A stretch of DNA of 64,000 nt, taken from Tomocerus qinae. Its lineage: Eukaryota > Arthropoda > Collembola > Entomobryomorpha > Tomoceridae. The notes beneath the pieces are model-generated. The model saw only the letters and a program-made list of their open reading frames with translations. It did no database searches and was not told where the DNA came from. A program made the translations under genes and the position numbers. This document shows, one piece after another, positions 55,915 to 64,000 of this stretch. The number at the start of each line of letters is the position of its first letter. Position 1 is the first letter of the stretch. The stretch lies in the NCBI GenBank assembly GCA_020055645.1, contig CM034546.1, positions 87,420,001 through 87,484,000 of the forward strand, written 5' to 3'.

Positions 55915-57071
55915 TTTATTGGCTTCTTTCAAGACGATGTGACCTTTGGCCTTTACGTCCTATACAGTGTTTTTTAACAATGCATGATGATGACAATTTT
56001 GGTATACATTACATTAACAGCAAAAAATTGCATAAAAAAGGCTACTAATATAATATATGGTTTGGAGTTGGGTTGAGGCATGTAGATGAATAGCGTACTG
56101 CACAATAAAAACTAACGGTACGTAATAAAATGTTACATAATGATGAATGTTACATATATCATAATCGGACGTTTTGAATCTTTACAACGACTTACATTTT
56201 AACTCTTTAAAATGACATACATTTAGGATTTTTAAAATGACTTACATTTTGGATCTTTAAAATGACTTACATTTTGGATCTTTAAAATGACTTACATTTT
56301 AGATCTTTAAAATGACTTACATTTTGACTCTTTTAACTGACTTCCTTTTTAACTCTTTAAAATGACTCTTTAAAATGACTTACATTTTGAATCTTTAAAA
56401 TGACTTACATTTTGACTTTTTAAAATGACTTACATTTTGACTCTTTAAATTGGCATAGGTTGCATTTTACGGTTTATAAACTGGTGTTACATTTTGACAT
56501 TTAAAATGCAGGTTTGCTTTTCACGGTGTATAACTGTGTATAATTTTTTGAAGTTAATAGAATTTATCATAGAACTCATGGTTTCTTTGAGAAAATTAAG
56601 AAAGTTGAATGCATCAAATAAAGTATGTAGGTTACCAACTTTATTTCGTTCTCACGACTTCCAATGTTCTGGTGTCAGCAATTCCGGTGTCCTTGTACGG
56701 AATATAATCTCGTCTTGTGTTATTTATATCTTGTGTGTAAGGTTTGCATTGCACTTGCACTCGTTGTTCACATGATAGATTTGTCTGGAGTAGATTTTTT
56801 GCTTATGTAATGATGAGCTGTCGTTTCCGTTACAATAAATGTAAAAATTTATATTTAATTAAATAGAAATCTAACAAAATTTAACATTTTCACAAAACTA
56901 ACAAGAGAAAGACTGTTTATACTATATGATGTTATAGAGTATTAAATTGCGAATAAAATGATATAAATAAATACCAATTAAGTTTAGTTTTAATACTAGA
57001 AATAGCCAATAATTGAAGAGAGTAGTAAAATAGATGTTGGCAGTCACACTGCCTCAACCCAAATTTACCCC
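55915..57071. mobile_element. 1.16-kb insertion in the left arm, 15-bp TSD
   Basis: GCAAATTTATGACTA occurs at 55900-55914 and 57072-57086 and only once at the matching place in the right arm (about 61410). A 15-bp duplication suggests target-primed retroposition, yet no poly-A, reverse transcriptase or tRNA-like head is evident. It contains the minisatellite at 56205-56460. Confidence 0.75.
56205..56460. repeat. Minisatellite of about 24 bp, AAAATGACTTACATTTTGGA
   Basis: About nine units of TTTAAAATGACTTACATTTT with variable GGATC / GACTC spacers. Confidence 0.8.
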
Positions 57072-57718
57072 GCAAATTTATGACTAAATACTCGGAAACT
57101 TTTGCAAACAGTCGACAGACATGGATAAACACAGACATTTAAATAATCTAACATTCAAAAATTCTAGACCTACCTTACTAACCGCACAACTAACCGCAAC
57201 AATAGCGTCAGCAAACGCAGTCAAGACCGCGAAAACCACAACAGAAAGTCTTTAAAAAATCTATGTATAATATTTCACTAGGTTCATTGCGAATAGTGCT
57301 GATTCTGAGACTCTATAATTTGTTCTTTAACACATAGTAAAACTTACAATCAATAAGGCTAATATGAAAGTGGGGTTTAAGACTTGTATACAGCATGTAA
57401 AGATTAAAATTAATAAAGTATCAGTGGATATCTGTTGCCGTGTGTAATAATTAACAATGTAGGTATCTGTATATGTGAAGTTTATGAACTATGCCCTAAG
57501 GACAAGTACCTTAAATTATGCTTCAAGCAATAGCAATACAATACAAAATGTTATTTTCAATACAGTAATGGGATAATCCTTTCTTGAAAAGCTACATTCA
57601 TATTTACGTACATTCTAACTTATACTATTTAAAAAATTGCATCAGGCGTTCAGCAGACGCAAGGTAATCCTTTTCCGAAAATACATGATACATTTACATG
57701 TATGTTCCTACTTATATA

Positions 57719-58314
57719 CAGTGTACAAAATTTACCACTTTTTAGCCTTTTTTACCATCACAGTGGTAAAAATGCACTTAATGGTAAAAATGCATTTAAT
57801 GGTAAAAATGGTAAATTTTAGCGATTGATTATACAGCTGAGTAAAGATACACTAGACTTCCTAAAATATAAGTTTTAAAACTTTATTTTCTGAGATATTT
57901 CTAATTAGCCCCTTAATCAATTAAATTAATCATATTTATTTGATTGTACACCAAAAGTTATAAAAAATGAAGAAAGAAAGATTGTATTTGGTATCGCCCA
58001 TTTAAAATTGATGCTAATTTAATTGCAATTAATTTCTCAATCGGCAAGGGTTGTTAGCGCCCCCATTGGTTGAATCCTACTCTGATTGATGAACACTTGT
58101 CAATTTGTGACAACAATGATCATCTGTTAAGCTATTTCATACTTTGGCACCGAATTTTATTCAAAATTCAAACACGAAATTTAAATGAAACTATTTTTTA
58201 CCATTTTTACCATTTATACCACTAGCCACTACTTTTTCGGTAGTGGTATTTAACGTTAAAAACCATTAAAAACCACTTACCACTGGTAAGTGGTAAATGG
58301 TATTTTGTACACTG
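57719..58314. mobile_element. hAT-type MITE, TSD CTTATATA
   Basis: CAGTGTACAAAAT and ATTTTGTACACTG are 13-bp perfect TIRs with CTTATATA at 57711-57718 and 58315-58322. The subterminal regions repeat ATGGTAAAAATG and ACCACTTACC. No gene inside. Confidence 0.9.
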
Positions 58315-58500
58315 CTTATATAGTTTATTTATATTATCGAATGAAAAGGTGTACTAAGATGTATAAAATGTTTCACTTAAATAAGGGCAGATTGATTGTA
58401 AAAATCAACACATTACAAACAAGTTATTATTAACATCTAATTATCATCAAGTTATTATCAAGTCTTCTGGCATTGCTATGCTGCTACAATAATTCTCTAT

Positions 58501-59490
58501 ATGGAAACTTGTCCAATCTGTGGTGTGTATTTAACTAGTAATTTTGAGCAACATTTTAAGAAAACTCATCAGTGCCAAAACATGTTCGAAGTTTAAAGAA
58601 CCTGGTCGTGGTTCTAGTAAGTGTTTAAACAATATTTCATATATTTTACAAATATATATCAACTTTGAAACGTGAAAATTATAGGATGTATAACTTGATA
58701 AAATAAACCGGATTATATATTTTCAGGATGTTCTAATAGCGATTGTACCAAATGTTTCGAAACAGAAAATGAAAAAAAGCTGTGTCTACGATGTTAGAGA
58801 CAGCGGGGATACCATAGAGCTATATCAGGAAAAGATGACGATGACAATGAAAACGAAGAGATCCAAGAATTTAAACAGGAAGTAAATGAAGGTAGTGGCA
58901 GACAAATCCAGGAAATCTAGATGTTCGACCACGAAGAAATGACGCTGACCAGCAAAGACAGGAAATTGATGAGATCAACCAGGACGAAACAGATGATGAC
59001 GATGAAAATCTTCAGAATGAGGACGACGAATGGGTTAGCGTTAATAATGAATATCGTGATCAGCAGGTCCATTCAAAGGAAGAAATTGAAAACGATGGAT
59101 GATAATCTTGGACATATTTTCAAATTATCCCGATTATTGCGACTTATATCTTCGATATATTAGACGTAATCGAGCATATGAATTGTTTGATTTAGATTAT
59201 ATGTACCTGAATTAAAAGATGAGAAACCAAGTTTATATACTCTTTCCAACAAATTTGCAGCAAATATTCGAAAGTTAGAATTATTTCGAGTGTATCTTGA
59301 GAAAGTTTATTATCAATCATTTCGAAGATATTCTGCGGATCGGAATCTGGAAAAAATGTTCTCATAACTCTAATGGAGCAAAGATTTCTGTATCATCCTT
59401 GTGTCCAGAGTATTACTAACTTTAAAAAGAGTAATGTTGCCTCCATAAAAATTACAGACTACAAACGTGATAAAACTGTCCGACGTTAAG
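58501..59490 (+). pseudogene. Decayed zinc-finger gene in the palindrome centre
   Basis: ATG at 58501 gives METCPICGVYLTSNFEQHFK ending KTH, a C2H2-type finger. After a frame change an intron with a TAAGTG donor (about 58619) and ATTTTCAG acceptor (about 58727) leads to a second Cys cluster (CSNSDCTKC, KKLCLRC). A long acidic, Gln/Asp-rich stretch follows (DDDDNENEEIQEFKQE, NQDETDDDDENLQNEDDEW), then a region with KPSLYTLSNKFAANIRKLEL and VYYQSFRRYSADRNLEKMF. At least five stops or frameshifts break it. It is the only gene-like content that belongs to the palindrome itself and could be its former transposition or regulatory protein; no known family recognised. Confidence 0.5.
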
Positions 59491-60853
59491 GAAGATGCAT
59501 TTATAAGTTGCACACAAATTACACAAAATTTTTAAAACAAAACCAATATTAGGTACTAAATAAAAGTATTTCAATTGTTAAATGCGGTTATTATTGAGTT
59601 TATGTGTACTAAGTCTGAATTCTGCTGTTGTCATAGAAGAAAATCAGCTAACATATAAACATTTACTACGTTCATATTGAAATAAATACTTTTAAAGTTT
59701 ATTGCCGTTTTTTTAATTAATTTTACTAGTTAATAAGCCTAACCTAACCTAAAACATAAGTAAGTTTAATGTAAAAGTATAAAACACTCAAATGAATAGT
59801 CAAATGGAAGTTAGTGTAAATTATTGTCCTTGTTTTTGCTAAATATAATATAATATGACAAATTGCAATTAAATATAGTCTGATATCGAATAAAAATATC
59901 AGTTTTAAATTGATTGTTTAGTTAATGAAAGTATTAAGTAATCATATTTTATTTTAAAATATAAATGAATGACTTTTATTTTCAAAATTACTCTAAAAAC
60001 AAGAACAGTTTTAGAACTGCCAAAGAGATGGTCGGTCTAAAACCATATATTTTAACAGTATAAGTCTAATTAACAAAAGTAAAGCAAAATAATTGTCGGT
60101 TTAGCATTTTGAAAATTGTATTAGAAATCCCTCAAGTCCCTCAAGTACTTTTTGCACATCTACACAAATCGAACCAACAAGAGGACATTTCATTCCAATG
60201 CAAGTGACAGCTTGCTAAACCGACAATTATTATTAATACATAGTAAAAAAGTTGTAGACATAATAATATTACTTACTTGCTGGAAACAGAATGTCTGTGA
60301 TGACTGTCAAAAGTACGAAAACGATTTCTTTGATGTCTCATTATAAGCCAAATGATGTAAGTTTAGGAAAATATCACAATGCTGACTGAATTTGCTTGTA
60401 CTAAGCCAAAGTGGTATTGTTGTGGTAGCAGGAAAACATCTGATATTTATAATAACACAGGAGACTACAGTACAAAGAAAAGATTGAATGGAGTTAGTAG
60501 AAGTGTGGTTGAAAAAACGATATAGTTTTTAATTATTTGGTGGATGCAATGTGCCCAGACAATTCTTTGAATGCTCAAACATTTGATTGATTGAGAGTAG
60601 AAAAAAGGCTACAGATGTAAAAAGATATTCTCCCAATGGGATTGTTACTATAGCATATGGACATAAAAACATTAAATTGTATGAAAAAACGTGTATAATG
60701 TTAATATTGATGTAAATACTCGTGAAAACGATGCACGGCAATTTGCCGTAGATTTTGTTTTTTCGTTTTACTAGTTATGTAACCTAACGTAACCTAATTT
60801 AGTCGAATTTAAAAAGATAAAAATAATTCATTTTCATTTTTTTAAATTTTTCA
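59491..60853. other. Non-coding part of the palindrome centre
   Basis: AT-rich DNA with CCTAACCTAACCTAAAAC near 59738 and GTAACCTAACGTAACCTAA near 60780. CTAAACCGACAATTATT near 60215 mirrors AATTGTCGGTTTAG near 60095, a small inverted repeat. No supported gene. Confidence 0.45.
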
Positions 60854-63080
60854 AATTTTTTAAATAGTATAAGTTAGAATGTACGTAAATATGAATGTAG
60901 CTTTTCAAGAAAGGATTATCCCATTACTGTATTGAAAATAACATTTTGTATTGTATTGCTATTGCTTGAAGCATAATTTAAGGTACTTGTCCTTAGGGCA
61001 TAGTTCATAAACTTCACATATACAGATACCTACATTGTTAATTATTACACACGGCAACAGATATCCACTGATACTTTATTAATTTTAATCTTTACATGCT
61101 GTATACAAGTCTTAAACCCCACTTTCATATTAGCCTTATTGATTGTAAGTTTTACTATGTGTTAAAGAACAAATTATAGAGTCTCAGAATCAGCACTATT
61201 CGCAATGAACCTAGTGAAATATTATACATAGATTTTTTAAAGACTTTCTGTTGTGGTTTTCGCGGTCTTGACTGCGTTTGCTGACGCTATTGTTGCGGTT
61301 AGTTGTGCGGTTAGTAAGGTAGGTCTAGAATTTTTGAATGTTAGATTATTTAAATGTCTGTGTTTATCCATGTCTGTCGACTGTTTGCAAAAGTTTCCGA
61401 GTATTTAGTCATAAATTTGCAACATATTAGAAAAAATTTTCACATTGCGGTATGATAGTTCCTATTTAAGTACAAGAATTAAGCTAATGTCTGACACATA
61501 ATATCTATTTATATAATCTATAGCAATAATGAATACAAGTTAAACGATCACACGAGTTAAATTTCTGACCTGCACTTGTATTACTACCTCAGAGTGAGAA
61601 TTATTATCACACATGGTTAATAACAAAAATATTCTTAGTAAAGACCGTCGTAGAATTAAAATATAAGGTGCGTAAGTTGAAACTAACTTTAAAAAAAGTT
61701 ATGTTAATCCCTTTCTGAGAAAGAATTTTTTGACTAAAGGTCATAGCAACTCTTTTGTTTCAAACGTACTCCAGTTTAGGAAATAACTTATTTCCATTAC
61801 CTGGATGTTGTATTTCCATAGTACTGAAATGTGTATGTCTGTATAATGTTGCAATACATCTTTACAGGTACCTTCCCTGTCCACTACATACCATTGTATT
61901 TAACCCCTTTCCATATCCCTTCATTATGTTCATCAAATATAAGTACTCTAAAGGGATATACACTATAAGGGATATAGTTTAGCTTATTGTTTATTATATG
62001 TTATCGTTACTGACATTCAATTTTTATAGATAGGCATGCGATGTACACATAATCTGACACTTACTTTGAAAATAAATTTAAACATTCAATGATTTATTAA
62101 TAAACTGTCACAGGCTACTATTCTGACTATCTAGACATTTGAGTGTACATGACATAAGCACATGTAGTCTCAGGGATATACAACTTTGTTTTCGAGTGTA
62201 CTTTTAAAATTATTTTGCTAAATGCACATAACATCAATAAAATAACAAGTAAATAACACTGTTGATACAGTATTTGATACAGTTGTTGATGAAATTTCAG
62301 CGGTTGATAGTGCGGTTGTTGCGATTGTTGTTGCGGTTTAATATAATTTAATATAATTTAACATTTAATATAATTTATTGTATACTAAGGATTTCAATTA
62401 ACGCCTGACCACCGACTAATTATAATCCAGATTATTGGTCTCTCTAATCAAGCAAAAGTTTTATATATGAACAGTACTTTATTCTTAGCAAAATCCATGC
62501 GAAATTTTAAAATAATTTGTTCGTCTTAACACTTAATAACCAATAATCGACCATCAATAATAATTAATTAATATAATTTGGTTGACACTATCGTGTCTGT
62601 ATGTGTGTACACTTTGTTTCTATTTAATTAAAATTATAAAATTAATATTATTATCAGGACGTGTCTACACACATTAGCCTTCATCATTATCGTTGAGTAT
62701 TGATCCAATTTGCCTTGTCATTTATTATATTTTATAGTAATTAGATATTAATCACCCTTATAGATAGGCATATATGAATATGATATACCTATATTGTACG
62801 ACGTTAATTATATGTAAGCATAAATTGTGAATGATATATTAATAAATTCCAATTGGGGATGGTTGCTACTATCCAAGCGTAAGAGCCAGGTTAGTACCTG
62901 TATTTCTACAGCTGCCTTAGGCTATGGTTGCTACTATCCAAGCGTAAGAGTTAGGTTTGGGTATGATACTCAGGCTTATAATAAATTTTTGAGCATGACA
63001 TTCCACCCTAAACAACGTTGAGTATGAAAACCCAGGCTAATAATAGATTTTGAGCGTCTGGCACCCCTCCAGTACCTACT
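60854..63080. repeat. Right inverted arm (intact)
   Basis: Uninterrupted 2.2-kb arm. Differences from the left arm are scattered single bases and one- or two-base indels, so the arms are recent or kept alike by conversion. ORFs at 61755-61982 and 62827-63021 are mirror copies of those in the left arm. Confidence 0.9.
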
Positions 63081-63166
63081 GACGCTAACCAAGATTTTTC
63101 TGAAATTGAGGAATAACAATTTTTCTCTACTTTGTTGCTTTATTTATTTTATTCTGGTTATATTGT

Positions 63167-64000
63167 ATGTCTAAAACAAGAACCAAAACCAAAATGGCAG
63201 CAGCAACACCAGACCCAGCTGAGTTAGAAAAACTTATCCAAGACTTGAAAGTAGAATGTCTGTCCTTGCGTAATTCAAATGCAGCGATAATAGCGGAGAT
63301 AGTAACGCTGAAAGCAGCAGTCCCGGCAGTAGTTCCTAACACAGCTTTAGTTATTGACACTGCTGCCTCAATCCCACTTCCTACATACTCCCCTGCTGAA
63401 ACAACACCAGAAGCTTATCTGCTTGAACTTGAGGAATATTTTACTTGGAAAAATGCTCCTCGAGCATCATGGATTACTATGCTATCTAGAATTTTTGATA
63501 AAAACTCGGATATTAGGAATTGGTGGAGAGAATCTAAATCAACTTGCGCAGACTGGAATGCATTTACAGTCTCTTTTGTTGCTTACCATAAGTCAGGCCA
63601 ATCACTTGATTTATTGTCCCAGTAATTATATTCAAGTAAGCAGGGATTTACCGAACCTTTTGAAACATTTTGTTGGAGAATTAAAGCATTATATTCTAAA
63701 GTTGATCCAACTGCTACTAATGCTAAAATTATTGATCGAATCGTAAATTCTTGTTTAGGTGAAATTTCCCCGATTTTACGCCAATCTACTTACACAACGC
63801 TTGTAGATTTAATTATTAAAGGCCGTGAAATTATTTTGGACATAAATAAAACCGAGTCAGATTCAGTCCTCCCTAAGTCCACTCAGAAGAGTAATTTTCG
63901 TTCGAATTACCAGTCTCAGAATACTAACAGCGGAAAGGAGCATAGTGACCAATCGGCCAATTCCACTGAAAAAACTAATGTTTCTGGCAATTCGACAAAA
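63167..64000 (+). pseudogene. Ty3/gypsy-like Gag, in-frame stop, runs off window
   Basis: ATG at 63167 opens a Lys-rich start and a coiled-coil-like segment (ELEKLIQDLKVECLSLRNSN). Next comes a capsid-like domain (EAYLLELEEYFTWKNAPRAS, RNWWRESKSTCADWNAFTVS). A TAA at 63623-63625 interrupts the frame, which then stays open to the window end (FTEPFETFCWRIKALYSKV, LVDLIIKGREIILDINKT) and becomes Ser/Asn/Gln-rich. The W...F and PxEAYLxELExYF pattern is typical of retrotransposon Gag. The stop falls inside the capsid region, so it is probably a mutation and not programmed readthrough. The nucleocapsid and pol would lie beyond the window. Confidence 0.65.

Larger units (their letters stand above)
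54241..57638. repeat. Left inverted arm (interrupted)
   Basis: Complement of 60854-63080. Includes CAACAACCGCACTATCAACC-type CAAC repeats near 54990 and ACCGCAACAATAGCG near 57180, mirrored at 62290 and 61290. The minus-strand ORFs at 54300-54494 and 55353-55565 reappear on the plus strand in the other arm and are not supported as genes. The insertion at 55915-57071 is unique to this arm. Confidence 0.9.
54241..63080. mobile_element. 8.84-kb palindromic element, 2.2-kb inverted arms, 6-bp TSD
   Basis: The right arm (about 60854-63080) is the near-identical reverse complement of the left arm (54241-55914 plus 57087-57638; 2.22 kb without its insertion). The ends are AGTAGGTACTGCAGGGGTGC and its near-complement. 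GACGCT stands at 54235-54240 and 63081-63086. The host ORF is restored exactly when one GACGCT is kept. The centre of about 3.2 kb contains a decayed zinc-finger gene and a hAT-type MITE. A 6-bp duplication with AG/CT termini is known for Polintons, but no DNA polymerase B, retroviral-type integrase or capsid gene is present. Superfamily is therefore open. Confidence 0.88.

Noticed and set aside
54241..63080. Palindrome as an assembly artefact
   Set aside because: The arms differ by scattered bases, one carries an insertion with its own 15-bp target duplication, and exact 6-bp target copies flank the whole; an artefact would not produce these.

Overview
This is a eukaryotic window, most likely from an arthropod and probably an insect. 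It is AT-rich, has short GT-AG introns and AATAAA signals, and consists almost entirely of transposable elements, foldback repeats and satellites nested in one another. A THAP/P-element transposase, jockey/CR1-type LINEs and many small hAT- and MULE-like elements fit that assignment; the order or species cannot be fixed from the sequence. I recognise no single-copy housekeeping gene, no tRNA or rRNA gene and no CRISPR array.

Layout. 1-11 kb: small foldbacks, a MULE-like MITE, two relics of a 21-residue-repeat protein, AT-rich and segmentally duplicated DNA, one small intact two-exon zinc-binding gene (9411-9994) and a 42-bp minisatellite. 11-21 kb: transposons nested up to four deep, including a Tigger/pogo remnant, three hAT-type non-autonomous elements with exact 8-bp target duplications, and a 2.5-kb long-TIR element whose unoccupied target sequence is seen at about 37 kb. 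21.8-28.05 kb: a complete-ended P-superfamily transposon with perfect 50-bp TIRs. It holds a broken THAP-P transposase on the minus strand and an intact, spliced DEDDh 3'-5' exonuclease gene on the plus strand, preceded by a tandem array of exon/intron-like units.

28-48 kb: a satellite of about 270 bp, an ORF1-only LINE with 15-bp target duplications, a 20-bp satellite that replaces the 3' half of a three-exon transposase-like gene, a 63-bp (21-residue) repeat gene, a decayed LINE with ORF1 and ORF2, and two more hAT-type elements. 49-54 kb and 63-64 kb: pieces of what may be one retroelement, with small ORFs and a gypsy-like gag. It is split by an 8.84-kb palindromic element (54241-63080) with 2.2-kb inverted arms and a 6-bp target duplication.

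Functionally, the genes that can be read are transposon genes. The notable pairing is the exonuclease with the P-type transposase inside one set of TIRs: the transposase is disabled by frameshifts while the exonuclease frame is open and its catalytic residues are in place. Element boundaries rest on TIRs plus duplicated target sites read directly; superfamily names are inferred from target-site length and TIR motifs unless protein motifs are cited.
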